Below, one piece after another: positions 33,863 to 45,483 of a DNA stretch of 64,000 nt. Origin of the DNA: Karstenula rhodostoma CBS 690.94. Lineage: Eukaryota; Ascomycota; Dothideomycetes; Pleosporales; Didymosphaeriaceae. The translations under genes were made by a program, and so were the position numbers. The DNA is taken from assembly GCA_010093485.1 (NCBI GenBank), contig MU001516.1:310001-374000 (forward strand), read 5' to 3'. Below the pieces are notes generated by a model, which did no database searches, was not told where the DNA came from, and saw nothing but the letters and a program-made list of their open reading frames with translations. Positions within the stretch are counted from its first letter, which is position 1; every line of letters begins with the position of its first letter.

Positions 33863-35325
33863 ATGTTCAGTCTTCCGTCGTTCAAATTGCCTTCTTTCTT
33901 ATCCTCCGATGGCAAGGAATACCCGTCCATTGACATAGCTCCCGTAGAGGCGCACGATGTCGAAACCGCTGCGGAAAAACGGCCGCGAACGTTGAAGCAC
34001 CTGCTCAAGGCGAACCACGCAAACCATTCGATCATTTACCACGACTTACGATTTCATAACCACGCACCACACGTGAGCGTAATCGAAGGCGACTTTGGCT
34101 GTTAGCTAAGCTTGCATCTCAGATTCTGGGTTCGGCATACATCTTGGGCGCAACGCATGAACATCTGAACGCCATCTACGAGAAGGAGTCGGAGGAGCTG
34201 GAGCCATGGCGTGATTCGCCAGGCGAGATATCAAAGGATGATTGGAGGGATTTCTTGGGGAAGCGGGAGTATGGAGTACGATGTTGCGGGCTCGACAGTG
34301 CTTATTGTTTGCAGGTACCAGCGGGCATTTGTGGACTTCTTCGAGGACCAGTTGGTAGCGAAGCGGTACGACTGGAAGGCGCTTCTGGCAGAGTTTATGT
34401 TCGAGGGCAAAGCGCCGCTGATTAATGGCTTGATCTCAGGACGTAAGCATACAAGGATCGATTCTCAATGCAGGACTAACAAGGACTTAGTTGCGCATCC
34501 GCTCATCCATCTTGGATACGCATATGAGCTCGACTCAAGAACCGTCGCGATTGAAGCGCTGGCCCTAGGCGCATGCTTCTATGGATCTCTCCACAAGTAC
34601 ATCGATGATCCAAAGTATGCAAGACCGAGCCCTATCCAGTCGACATCCCTACTCGGCATCCTCCACAAAGTCAGGGAGGACAAGAGATTTGACGGACTCT
34701 ACAAGAAGCGCAGTGGAGACATAAGCAAGGTGCTAGGAGAGCGGGAGGACGCCTTTCTGGAATACTTCAACGCCTGGGAGCTTTCAGATCCAAGAAAGCA
34801 GTTCGAGGAGTCGCAACAGGCAGCCGTCGCAATACTTGCTGGCACTGACCCGGCAGAAGATTCCAGGTTCGACTTCTTCTTCGTCCACCTGCTCACGTCT
34901 TCTCATGCTGTCCGGCTGCTCCTTCCATGGATCCCGGCCAAATTCCACACCAGGCTGGTCCGGCAATGGTGGCTATTCACACTCGCAGTGTACATTGCGC
35001 AGACGCGGCCGGAAATTAAGCTCGATCGGATCAACGAGTACGACTTGCAAGGCAGGGACTGGAAATTTGTCCTGGACAAGGCACTGAACTCGTCTCATTC
35101 GCTGGACGCTCATTTTGTGAAATGTAAGAGGGCAAGCAGTGCTTGACTAGGCGAGAGCTAACAGCAGCAGCGCTCCGATCGATCAAGGTTGCGTCAGAAA
35201 CCTGGGGCGACGACAACCGGTTCTACCTCAAAGCAGCAGTGCAAGTGGCAGATGAGTTTGAGCGGTGGGGAGGGTTCGAGGCTGGCGAGGATGACGTCGC
35301 ATATGCCTATCCTGAATTACTGTAA
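33863..35325 (+). CDS. Questin oxidase-like (AflY/HypY-type) protein
   Basis: Five exons: 33863-34072, 34123-34268, 34315-34442, 34491-35123 and 35168-35325, giving about 424 residues; all introns are 44-50 nt. Joined sequence runs LRFHNHAPH-ILGSAYILGA, DFLGKRE-YQRAFVDFFEDQL, NGLISG-LAHPLIHLGYAYEL and HFVK-SALRSIK. Conserved histidines (NHAPHI, HPLIHLGYA, FVHLLTSSHAV) and the overall pattern match the questin-oxidase family (Pfam Questin_oxidase, DUF4243), which includes Aspergillus AflY. Members catalyse oxidative ring cleavage of anthraquinones in some polyketide pathways. No polyketide synthase or other pathway gene is nearby, so the substrate here is unknown and a metabolic role outside a cluster is likely. 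Confidence 0.82.
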
Positions 35326-36424
35326 GATCACCATGTGTAGATCTATCTCTGGGCAGATAACCGGGCAAAGCGGTGGAAATGACGACGGCGAGCTAGGCGC
35401 CGTCTCAGGGGGTGTGTGTTGGGTCATTCGAGGGGCTCCAGAACAGTCGGAGCTATATTAAGCTGCAGTGCTAAAATGAAAGTTTGGAACACGACCAGTC
35501 AACCGTACAGTATATGGGCATTTCTCGTTGGCGAGTTGGTATTCCTGTGGCCAGGGCTCGTAACGAAGCTTGTGGCAATTAAACATGTGGCACAGCAGGG
35601 TGCGGGCATTACCAGGGGACAGCCTGCGGTGCGGAGCCAAGGTGATGGGCGCATGGCATGGCAAAGCGGGCGACATGTGCATGTGCTCGGTCAGAGCCTT
35701 TCCCATGTGCGCAACAACAAGCACACACGGGTCAAGATGGGCGCGATGTGGGGAGCGTGCATGGACGGGCAACCGACTTGGCAGGCTTCAGAAAGCTTCG
35801 ATGGCCTTTCACAGGCCGAGGTGGCCGTCGCGCATGAGAGCATGATGGCTCGAACCGGATTCGGTGGGTGTGTAAGCTGCAGACACTCTTTGTAACCGCA
35901 AGGGCGCCCGCTTGAGAATGCGCGCCGCCGCGTTCGGAGACAACAAGCCCATCAGCAAAAAGGGTCTGCTCCCCGCCGCCGGACGCTATTGTCCTTGTTC
36001 CCCCCAGCGCAGCCCGGCGTGGATGATTAGACATTGCCTATACATTTGGAGCTGCTCCTTTCCCCATATGACGTTGCCCTGACGTACCGCAATTGCCCGC
36101 TAGTCCGCCAGACACCCATTCCCGCTCAATTTCAGCCAGACCAGCACGCGAAGGGCAAGGCTTTCGTCATCAGCTAGAGCACTGCACGACGCGCCCAACG
36201 TTGTTTATCATACGTCCCGGGCCGCATTGCTCAAAGAGACTCCCTCTCACATCGAGCCCCCCCACCTAGTTCTCTGCATCGAGCCCCCGCGCGAACCCGC
36301 TGCTGCCCCACCACGGCCGTAATTGCGTACCGCCAGCCGAAGTCCAGGCAGCTGAGCATACCTAATTCCGACCCTCCGCCTGGGAGCAGCCTGAGCAGCC
36401 CGAGCACGGCCTACCTCGTCCAAC
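35326..36424. other. Intergenic region upstream of ErdS
   Basis: About 1.1 kb containing the 3' flank of the questin-oxidase-like gene and the ErdS promoter/leader. Near 36250-36290 the sequence CATCGAGCCCCC occurs twice. Open frames are without domains. Confidence 0.45.
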
Positions 36425-39400
36425 ATGTCTCTCAAGAAAGTATTGGGAAAGCTGAAGACGGGCGGCCACGGCAGCCCCGCCTCCGACGATGAGAGCGCTG
36501 GTGGCATCAAGTCACCGCGAGGCGCGAACGGTGGCACCACGTCACCGCGAACATCCGGCATCTTTGCACACCGACCCAGCGGCGAGTTCAAGCGCGGTCT
36601 CGACAGCCCCGCCGCCTCACAGCCACTCTCGCCTGCCGACAGCAGGACCAGCATAGACAAGCACTCGAAGACTGACAGCGGCATCTTCCACCGCCGCACC
36701 GACAGCCCCAGCCGCAGCCGAACCTTTGGCTCGAGACATGAGCGCTCTGGCTCCGGCGTCACTCACTCGCCCATCCGCGCTGTCAAGGAGAAGCTGCACA
36801 TTGGCGGCGACTCGTCCAGCGATGGCGACACTCCCCTCAACCGCGAGGGCGAGCCCATGTCCAAGAACCAGCTGCGAAAGCACGAGAAGCAGGCACAGCA
36901 GGAAGAACGCCGCCAGGAGATCCTGCACAAGGAGAAGGAAATCGAACAGAGGAAGAAGGAATTGGAGGCCCAGGCAGAGGCCGAGCTCACCCCTGAGCAG
37001 AAGGCCAAGTACGGCATGATCCCGCCCAATAGCTACTCTGCAGGATGGAAACACGAGCCGCGCATGAGCATCCTCGACTTCACTGCTGCCGATGTTGGCA
37101 AGGAAGTTGTCTTCCGGGCCAGAATCCACCATTTGCGCAAGATGAGCTCCAAGTTCGTCTTCTTCGTCTTCCGGCAGCAGCTCGCTACCATCCAGGGTCT
37201 ATTGGTTGAGCATGCGGATATTTCCAAGTACATGCTCTACTGGGCTGAGCATCTTGAGGCCGAGAGCATTGTGCTGGTCAAAGGTGTGCTGCAGGCGCCA
37301 AACTCCAAGCAGGGCGAGGTCACTGGCGCTACTATTCATGACATCGAAGTTGCTGTTCACGACCTCCACGTCGAGGCTGCTGTTACTGAGCATCTTCCCT
37401 TCAACGTCTACGAAGCTGAGGTCACGCAAGCCGAGGTCGAGGAAGAGCTCGCACGTGCTGACCACAAGGAAGGCCAGAGCCGCGTGAAAATCAATGAGCG
37501 AACGCGCCTCAGCAACCGAGTCATCGATCTGCGGACAACAGCATCCCAGGGTATTTTCCGCATCCAGTCCGGCATTTGCAACCTCTTCCGCTCTCAACTA
37601 GACTCTGAAGGCTTCATCGAAATACACTCCCCCAAACTCCAGGGTGGTGCGACCGAATCCGGTGCCAGCGTGTTCAAGGTTGAGTACTTTGGCCGTGGCG
37701 CTTTCCTCGCCCAGAGTCCCCAGTTGGCGAAGCAGATGTGTATCTCTGCCGACTTTGGCAGGGTTTACGAAATTGGCGCTGTCTTCCGAGCAGAGAACAG
37801 CAACACATACCGCCACTTGACTGAGTACACTGGTCTTGATTTGGAAATGTCCATCGATGAGCACTACCACGAAGTACTTCGCGTATTAGATCGCACATTC
37901 AAGAACATCTTCAAAGGTGTTTACGAGCGCTATCGTCCTGAAATCGAAGTGATCAAGAGACAATTCCCTCACGAGGACCTCGTCTGGTTAGACGAAACCC
38001 CCATCATTCCTTTCGCCGAGGGTATTCGCATGCTCAACGACTCCGGCTATAGAGACGAGGACGGCAACCCCCTGGACGAGAACGAAGACATGGGTACGCG
38101 CGACGAGGTTCAGCTTGGCCGTGTCATCAAGCAGAAACTAGGCACAGACTACTACATCCTCGACAAGTTCCCTACTAATGCACGACCGTTCTACGCGATG
38201 CCGGATCCGAACGACTCCAAGCTTACCAACTCGTTCGATATCTTCCTGCGCGGACAGGAAATCCTGAGTGGTGGCCAGCGTATCCATGATGCAGATATGC
38301 TTCTCGACAAGATGCACCGACTGAAGGTCGATCCTCAGACTATGGAAGAGTACATTCAGGCCTTCCAATGGGGCGCTCCTCCACACGGAGGAGGTGGTAT
38401 CGGTTTGGAGCGTATTCTCATGCTCCTCCTGAGCCTGGGCAATATCCGACATGCGTCGCTATTCCCTCGCGACCCCAAGAGCTTGCCCGAGAAGCCCGTT
38501 ATCAAGCAGCTTCGTCATCCTGAATTCAGCACAATGCACCCGCCGTGGGAAGGCCAAGACCGGGCCGCAGCAGGTATCGAATTCCAGCCCATCACCAAGC
38601 TCATTGCCAACTACGGAGATGCCACAAACACCTCCTGGCTGGAGCCTCGCACCGAGATCTGGCGAGATGAATACACGGGCGCTGCTGTTGGCTTTGTTCC
38701 CCAGGATGGCTTCGCTATCACCGTTGGTGACCCTCTTTGCCACCCAAGCCAGTACCTGAAGACTATGGCCGGTTACCTCAAGTATGTTAAGAAGGAGCGT
38801 AACCTCAAGCCATTGTGGCTGCTGGTTGGCCGCGATGTTGAAGAGGTGCTCGCCTCCAAGTTCAACTGGAGAACCTTCTCCGTTGTTGCGGAGCAGCGTG
38901 TCGACCCTGCTCACAACCCTGCACTGCACGACTCCGACGTACAGCGCAAGGTCCGCCACGCTGAGAAGGAGGGAGTCAAGATAACCGATTTCATCATCGG
39001 CACCCCAGTACCAGAGGAACTGAAGAAGAAGGTCGATGCTCGCGTGGAAGACTGGCTCAAGGGCAGGAAGGGTCGCCAGGTGCATCTCACCAACATCCAC
39101 CCCTGGCAAGACGAGGAGCACCGCCAATACCACGTCTCTATGACGCCCGATGGCACCATCGCTGCCCTCGTTGTCATGGCGCAGTTGAGCCCCGACCACG
39201 GCTGGCAAGTCAAGTACTCGCTAGACTTCCCCAACGCGCCTTCAGGCTCCATTGAGCACGTGGTGCTGCACGCCATGAAGGTCGTTGCGAACGCCGGCGC
39301 TACAACCATCACCTTTGGCGGCGGCGCCAGCAGCAAGTTCACGCCCGGCCACAACGTCAAGGGCACGCGCGTCAAGGTGCTGAGCCGTGCGTACCAGGCC

Positions 39401-39550
39401 ATCGCGACAGAGCTCAAGCTCACCAACAAGACCGAGTTCAGGGAGAAACTGGGCGCCACCGACGACCCGAGCTACATCTGCTACCCGCCGCACGGACTGG
39501 GCCCGCTGGCGATCAAAGCCATCTTGAACTTCTTTGAAGACGACGACTAG
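36425..39550 (+). CDS. erdS: ErdS: aspartyl-tRNA synthetase-DUF2156 fusion (ergosteryl-3-beta-O-L-aspartate synthase)
   Basis: A single exon of 1041 residues. Residues 1-135 are a Ser/Arg/Pro-rich disordered extension and about 140-190 a charged coiled coil. An AspRS module follows: OB-fold anticodon-binding part (VVFRARIHHLRKMSSKFVFF) near 220-330, then a class II core with SPKLQGGATESGAS near 402, FRAENSNTYRHLTEYTGLDLE near 454 and motif 3 GGGGIGLERILMLLLSLGN near 655-672. From about residue 720 to the end is a DUF2156 domain (GNAT-like aminoacyl-tRNA transferase; TSWLEPRTEIW, AITVGDPLC, LKPLWLLVG, the ITFGGGASS stretch). This exact fusion is known as ErdS, which charges tRNA-Asp and transfers Asp to the 3-hydroxyl of ergosterol. 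The paired hydrolase ErdH was not seen in this window. It is not the housekeeping AspRS, which lacks DUF2156. Confidence 0.93.
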   Translation: MSLKKVLGKLKTGGHGSPASDDESAGGIKSPRGANGGTTSPRTSGIFAHRPSGEFKRGLDSPAASQPLSPADSRTSIDKHSKTDSGIFHRRTDSPSRSRTFGSRHERSGSGVTHSPIRAVKEKLHIGGDSSSDGDTPLNREGEPMSKNQLRKHEKQAQQEERRQEILHKEKEIEQRKKELEAQAEAELTPEQKAKYGMIPPNSYSAGWKHEPRMSILDFTAADVGKEVVFRARIHHLRKMSSKFVFFVFRQQLATIQGLLVEHADISKYMLYWAEHLEAESIVLVKGVLQAPNSKQGEVTGATIHDIEVAVHDLHVEAAVTEHLPFNVYEAEVTQAEVEEELARADHKEGQSRVKINERTRLSNRVIDLRTTASQGIFRIQSGICNLFRSQLDSEGFIEIHSPKLQGGATESGASVFKVEYFGRGAFLAQSPQLAKQMCISADFGRVYEIGAVFRAENSNTYRHLTEYTGLDLEMSIDEHYHEVLRVLDRTFKNIFKGVYERYRPEIEVIKRQFPHEDLVWLDETPIIPFAEGIRMLNDSGYRDEDGNPLDENEDMGTRDEVQLGRVIKQKLGTDYYILDKFPTNARPFYAMPDPNDSKLTNSFDIFLRGQEILSGGQRIHDADMLLDKMHRLKVDPQTMEEYIQAFQWGAPPHGGGGIGLERILMLLLSLGNIRHASLFPRDPKSLPEKPVIKQLRHPEFSTMHPPWEGQDRAAAGIEFQPITKLIANYGDATNTSWLEPRTEIWRDEYTGAAVGFVPQDGFAITVGDPLCHPSQYLKTMAGYLKYVKKERNLKPLWLLVGRDVEEVLASKFNWRTFSVVAEQRVDPAHNPALHDSDVQRKVRHAEKEGVKITDFIIGTPVPEELKKKVDARVEDWLKGRKGRQVHLTNIHPWQDEEHRQYHVSMTPDGTIAALVVMAQLSPDHGWQVKYSLDFPNAPSGSIEHVVLHAMKVVANAGATTITFGGGASSKFTPGHNVKGTRVKVLSRAYQAIATELKLTNKTEFREKLGATDDPSYICYPPHGLGPLAIKAILNFFEDDD

Positions 39551-40436
39551 ACGGGAGGGGAGGCGTAGAGCTAGACAGAGAGACATGCGAAGGAGGAAGA
39601 GGAAGAGGGATGGGTGGAGGAGGAGGTTGGCGTGGCTCGTATGATACCTGATACCATGTTGAGGGCGCGCCGAGTGGTCTTGTGGCTCTCGGGCGCTGCC
39701 TTTTTCATTTGTGGCTTCTTTTACTTTTGGTTGTTTATGCCTAATATCATCTTTGCATTGCAAATATTCAGGTCGCGCTGTGTGCGTGACGTTCAAGAAC
39801 CACTTTTCGTCTGCCGTTGGGCCCGATACAAAGGGCAACGTCGCAGTCTGTCGGTTCCACGTGCCCCTCGGCCGAGCAAGCCATCTACACACGCGCAACG
39901 GCCCGTCCTTGGGCACCCACTCAGCAGACTGTGACAGACACATAACCAACCCCTCACAAACCGTCTCCGCTGCCGAAGCGCATATATGTGGACACTCGCG
40001 GACGTAACTCGGCACGCGGCACCAGCCCTATGAGTTAGGCTACTTAGTCAGGTTTCCAAGACCCCTGTTCCGATCGCAAGCCACACTCCAGATGCAGGCG
40101 CGGGGGAAGCTCGGGGCGCGGAACCCCGCAATAGGGACGCGGAGGAAGAGGTCGGGAATCGCGAGGGCAAGGGCTAGGCGATGTTGGGGATGGGGTGGTG
40201 GGTGCTGACGAGCGGGAAGGGGGTGACTGGACGGGATGCGTGCGCGAGCGCGAAGGAGAGCGGGAGCTTGGTTGTGACGCTGCTCGACGCCGCGCGGGTG
40301 CAGGGCAATGACGGAGGTGCATAAGAAGAGGTGGGAGTGTGGTGGGTACGTAGTGGATGTGGAATAGAAATCAAACGCTTCTATCCTCTCCTCCCTCTTC
40401 TCTCGCAGTCTTCGTCCCGGCCGCACCGACACAACC
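39551..40436. other. Intergenic region ErdS / CYP53
   Basis: About 0.9 kb with no supported gene. Open frames on both strands are GC-driven and lack domains. The right part is the CYP53 promoter and leader. Confidence 0.5.
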
Positions 40437-42144
40437 ATGTTCCTCACGCAGCTCCTCACCCCGTACGCCCTCCTCCTCCTCCCCGTCCTCTACTACCTCC
40501 TCCCCTACCTGCGCAACTGGTCTATCCAAGCCGTCCCCGGCCCGCTCGCGGCAAAGTTCTCGAATCTCTGGCTGCTGTACCAGGCACGCAGGGGCCGGCG
40601 GTTCGAGGCTGTACACGCCGCGCACAGGAAGTATGGAACGCTGGTGAGGATTGCGCCGAACCATGTCAGTGTTGCGGACGCGGATGCGATTCCGGTGATA
40701 TACGGGCATGGGAATGGGTTTTTGAAGAGGTGAGTCTCTTCCTCTGGGGAAACATGTATAATCAAGAGAAAGAAAGGAAACAGCACGAAGCAAGATGGAA
40801 ATTAACAAGAACATGTCCACAGCGACTACTACGACGCCTTCGTCTCCATCCGCCGCGGCCTCTTCAACACGCGCGACCGCGCCGAGCACACGCGCAAGCG
40901 CAAAGCCGTCTCCCACACCTTCTCGGCGAAGTCGGTCGGCCAGTTCGAGCAGTACATGCACCACAACCTCGAAGAGCTCCAGCGGCAGTGGGACTCGCGC
41001 GCCGCCACCGCCACCGCCGAGACCGGCGGCTTCTACCACATGGACGCGCTCAACTGGTTCAACTACCTCGCGTTCGACATCATTGGGGATCTGGCGTTTG
41101 GCGCGCCGTTTGGCATGCTCGAGAAGGGCGCCGACGTCGCCGAGGTCAGGAAGAGCGCGGACGCGGAACCGACGTATGCGCCTGCGATTGAGGTGCTGAA
41201 TCGGAGGGGGGAGGTCAGCGGGTACGTATGTCAACCACACAGATACATCCCCAACTCTCCCCATCTTTTAAACCTACCCTACACCCACTAACCCCACTCC
41301 CCACCCCCACAGCACCCTCGGCTGCCTCCCCCAACTCAAACCCTACGCCGCGTACCTCCCGGACCCCTTCTTCACGCGCGGCCTCGCGGCCGTCGAAACC
41401 CTCGCCGGCATCGCCATCGCCCGCGTAAACGACCGTCTCGCCTCCGCCTCCCCCTCCCCGCGCGCCGACCTCCTCGCCCGCCTCCTCGAATCCCGCGACG
41501 AGCACGGCAACCCCCTCCCCCGCGCCGAACTCACCGCCGAAGCCCTCACCCAGCTCATCGCAGGCTCAGACACCACCTCCAACACCGCCTGCGCTCTGCT
41601 GTTCCACTGCCTCTCCCACCCCTATGTCGTCGCCAAGCTGCAGGCGGAGTTGGACGCCGCGGTGGAAGATGGAGATGCAGTACCGACGTACGCCCAGGTG
41701 AGGGACCTCCCCTACCTCGACGCCGTGATCAAAGAAACGATGCGCATCCACTCGACCTCCTCCCTCGGCCTGCCGCGCGTCGTAGCACCAGGCCCAGGCG
41801 TCACTATAGCGGGCACGCATTTCCCGCAGGGCACCGTGCTCTCCGTCCCGGCGTATACCATCCACCACGCCCCCGCCATCTGGGGCGCCGACGCAGACGT
41901 CTTCCGCCCGGAGCGCTGGGCCCATGTTACCGACGCGCAGAAGGCGGCGTTTATCCCGTTTAGCTACGGCCCTAGGGCGTGCGTGGGGCGGAATGTCGCT
42001 GAGATGGAGTTGGCGCTTATTGTGGGGACTGTGTTTAGGAGGTATGAGTTTGAGCTGAGGCAGGTGGGGATGGAGACGAGGGAGGGTTTTTTGAGGAAGC
42101 CGTTGGGGCTGGAGGTCGGGATGCGGAGGAGGGGGGTGGCGTAG
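40437..42144 (+). CDS. bphA: Cytochrome P450 CYP53 family, benzoate 4-monooxygenase
   Basis: Three exons, 40437-40729, 40823-41221 and 41313-42144, encode about 507 residues; introns are 93 and 91 nt. The N terminus is an ER membrane anchor (LLLLPVLYYLLPYL). P450 signatures are complete: I-helix AGSDTTSNT, K-helix ETMR, PERW, and the heme loop FSYGPRACVGR with the thiolate cysteine near residue 454. Long stretches match CYP53A (benzoate para-hydroxylase, BphA): YGHGNGFLK, DYYDAFVSIRRGLFNTRDRA, DALNWFNYLAFDIIGDLAFG and TREGFLRKPLGLEVGM. The enzyme hydroxylates benzoate to 4-hydroxybenzoate, feeding the beta-ketoadipate route and detoxifying plant phenolics. Splice joins give FLK-SDYYDAF and EVS-GTLGC. 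Confidence 0.93.
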
Positions 42145-42806
42145 CGCGTGGGAGGTAGGGGGCGGTGGGGTGTGTATATAGGAATGGGGGGAGGGCTTGC
42201 ATGGGCATGGGCGTTGTGTTGGGTCTGTCGTGGTAGCGGGTTATGTATCAGACTCTCGGGCTTTCTATTACCCCTGGGTGTGTGTGTGCGTCAAATGAAG
42301 GATCAGCATGCCAAAGCGTCCACTACGTCTCCACAATCACTGCAGCTACATCTGATCCGTCACGATGAGAAGTTTCCTTTTCTGGTTTGGATTGGTGGAT
42401 TATGACCACGTACATGCATGCCCGTTGTGCCAAATCAATAACCAAAACATCAATATTGTGTGCCCCGTTCAAATCCCCACCGTACCAATCTCATCCTCGC
42501 CGGTGCGCAAACCAGCGATCCGAACAACCGTGTTTGATACGTCGTGGTCTCATAAGCGAGTGGTGGAATCACAACTGCCGCGTGAAAACAATTACAAAGC
42601 CATCGAAAACAAGCATAAACATTTGGTTGGCTACTGGAAACCCGTCGTGATAAGCTTGCTTTGGACCAACATGTCTCATAGTTGGAGACAGGCAAGAACG
42701 AAGTCTGGGATATAGAGCTCTTGATGGCTCGAAGAAATGTCCGACGAAGGGACAGTGAAGCCAGGTGTGGTGTTGATAGGGTGTAACCATGGAGTCGGCG
42801 ACTGGC
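42145..42806. other. Intergenic, between convergent genes
   Basis: About 0.7 kb between the P450 stop and the second 2EXR gene. I see nothing beyond 3' flanks. Confidence 0.5.
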
Positions 42807-44564
42807 TCACGTACTCGCATTGAGACGGGTTTTCCGGACCTGACAGTATTAGCAGATTGCTCATTCTCGGGTAGAGGTGTGTCTTACGAAGAGCGGAGTT
42901 TTGAGGACTGCTGAATGGTATTTGCCGTCCTTGTGGAAGTAGCGGTACTCGCGGTCCTCTGTGTACGTCTTGCCCTCTTCCATGATTGGGGAGGTCCTCT
43001 TGGTGACGAAGCGCCTGATAAAAAGCTCCGGCCAGTTCCAGTCGAAGGTTATGTTCCGCGGCTTTTGCCCCGTAGCAGCAGTCAACTTATCTTTGTGCTC
43101 GAGAAAAGCTTCCAATTTTTTAGAGCCCTTCACCAGGCTCAGCAGATAGTTTGCCAAGCGCTTGTTTTTATGTTCCAGCCTCTCTTGGTGGTCGGCCCAG
43201 CGTTTGACAAGAACATCTCGAATTTTAGCAAGACCGTGTAGGTCAAACTGGTCGTTAGCTATCCGGGCTAGATGAACAACTCGAGCAATGTTAGCGAAGG
43301 GGCGGGTAGACGCATTTCCTACCCAGAGAAAATCGTCCGCGAAAACAGCCATGTCCTGATCGTGAAGGAAAATGACGAACTCCTCGATTTTTCGAAACTC
43401 TTTCTTGGACTGGTCGACGACGCTTTGTGAAGGTCCCATGTGCGCCTGAGAGGCTATACCGACCGGTTGCAACATTGCAGTCTGCCATTCTGACTTGTAC
43501 ACCTGGTATTCGGCGTCGAAGCGACCCAGGTCAGAGCTAGGCCGACGCGGATGGGTTGGGAGAGACAAAATGTCATGTAAAGCCGGGTTCTTAACACCAC
43601 CCAGAGCCTTGAAGGGTTCTACAGCCATGATCACCATGGCCAGCATCTCATCAAAGCCCCAATTGAAACGCTCTCCAAATCGTAGCCGTAACTCCAAGCC
43701 TCGAATCGTGTTGCTGGCCCCCTCTTCTTCCGTGTCCCGACGAATCATATTGACGAATTTCTTTAGCTTATCGCGAGTTTGGGAGATGTAAAACTCCTCT
43801 TTCGTAATAGCTTGCCATCCCACCGTTGTGCCGAGATAAATGGGCTCAGACGTAGCAACATTCAAATTAATTGTGATGCTGAAGTTGCGGATTCGGCCAA
43901 GTACTGGCGACAACCCTATGCCGATAAAATCCAGGCCGAACAACAAATGTTCCTGGGCGCTTGAGTCTTCTGAGATAGAGTAGTGTGTGTCAGACGTTGA
44001 ACAGTACTTTCCGCAAGCAGAAATGCCATTGGCTTCGATCTCCACTTCGAATGGTACTTGCTCGTATGCCACTGACAGTGCTTCTTTGCTGATTTGTCGG
44101 TTCACGAGCAGGAGCGGGAGTATGTTTTTCTTTCCCTGTTCTACCCACCCTGGAAGACGTGACCCATATGCAGATATGGTCTCCGGTAGAACATATCGCC
44201 AGATCATTAGGCGTAGCTCTGCGGGAAGCTTCAGTAGATAGCAGGGCAATGTGTTGGTGCCATCCGCGTGCTTGGGGCACAGGTGGAAAGGTGGATTGAA
44301 CTTTCCGACACGATCGCATCGCCGACCGCACTCCGCGATTGCCTGGCAATGCCCAGGTCGTATCTGTTTATGTTTGTGTTGTTTGCATACGGGGAGAAGG
44401 TCCGGCGAGTAGTGTGTAAGATCGGCGCGGCGACGGCAGTTGGTGCTGCGCATAGTCGTAGCATTGCATTGGGTCAATAATGGAGACTGGTGCTGTTCGC
44501 AGTCGAGGCCATGCGTGATTGTTGTGCTGGGTGCTGGGTTCGTCGAACCGGCGGGTGTCGCCAT
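42807..44564 (-). CDS. 2EXR / F-box-like protein with N-terminal Cys-rich segment
   Basis: Minus strand, exon 44564-42888 plus a probable short last exon 42839-42807, giving about 569 residues. A 48-nt terminal intron (donor GTAAGA, branch GCTAATAC, acceptor CAG) changes the end from FVRHTSTRE to FVRKTRLNAST; without it the stop is at 42861. The 2EXR motif is at about residues 107-125 (LLKLPAELRLMIWRYVLPE), followed by LLLVNRQISKEALSVAYE as in many Dothideomycete 2EXR proteins. The first 100 residues contain a Cys/His-rich part (HCQAIAECGRRCDRVGKF, HLCPKH) that may bind zinc. The rest is mostly helical with no catalytic domain seen. Function is unknown. Confidence 0.78.
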
Positions 44565-45483
44565 TTTTGGTGGTGTTTATTTCCCCACGCGGTGTGGAGT
44601 TGGACCGTCGAGACTGAAAGGCGCGAGAGATTTGAAGTGAGAACGGCGGGGGGCAGGGTGTTTACGTACACGCGCTGTCGAAGGCAGGAACGCGCTACCA
44701 CGTGCTTGGACTCGCGGGCGAGCTGTAGCTCTTTCCTTGTTCCCTCGTGGTGGCACGGTGCCCTCTGCTGATGGACTGAGATTTCGGAATCAACCTCCAG
44801 TGGCTTTAGGGCTAAACACGACCTGTGTGTTGTTGAACAGTCTAGGTCCAGGTAAATCCCATCAGCCCAAAGTTCATCGTTTCTCAATTCGAGCTCTCTG
44901 AAACATCGTACAAACAGCACCCCAGTCCACTGTACACACAACCACACATGCCACCGCTGATTACCTCTATCCCTTGACCTTGCTATCATCCACCATCTCG
45001 TCGTCCGCTTTAGATGGTACGCACTATCTTTCTGCCGGCCCCCAACAATTTACACCCAACTTCTTTAGGCGGCTGTCCATGTTTTGTCTATCACTTTACG
45101 GGACGCTACTTTGGTAGTCCGTGTCAACAATCAGAAAACCACACACCCAACTTCAATATTGCAGTACCGGAACACATCATCGTCGTCCGGTTTCAAGACA
45201 ACAATGCACTTGCCACCTTCATGTAGTCATAGTCTCGATGAGGGAGGCGCTCGTCTGAGGCACCCGGTCGGAGAGCGATATACGTCGAGCCTGGTTTGGG
45301 AAAAGCACCACGACACTACCAATGCCCGTGCACACTGACACATTGAACATCTACCAAGACACAACAAGGAAGCACCGCACGCACAATGAACATCACATTC
45401 AACTCAACGATAGAATTTCCATATCAAAAGAGAGCGTTAGCAACCTTCCATCACACAGCCCTATGTATATACATTCCCCACTC
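44565..45483. other. Intergenic region
   Basis: About 0.9 kb between the 2EXR start codon and the end of the dehydrogenase gene. A tiny spliced frame starting at 45014 is possible but unsupported. Confidence 0.45.

Noticed and set aside
36247..37132. Minus-strand 171-codon frames over the ErdS 5' part
   Set aside because: Antisense to the ErdS coding sequence, which has clear family motifs.
45014..45338. Tiny spliced gene candidate (ATG followed at once by GTACGC, acceptor TTTAG near 45068)
   Set aside because: Splice signals allow an about 80-residue product, but it matches no family I recognise and alternative frames are equally open.
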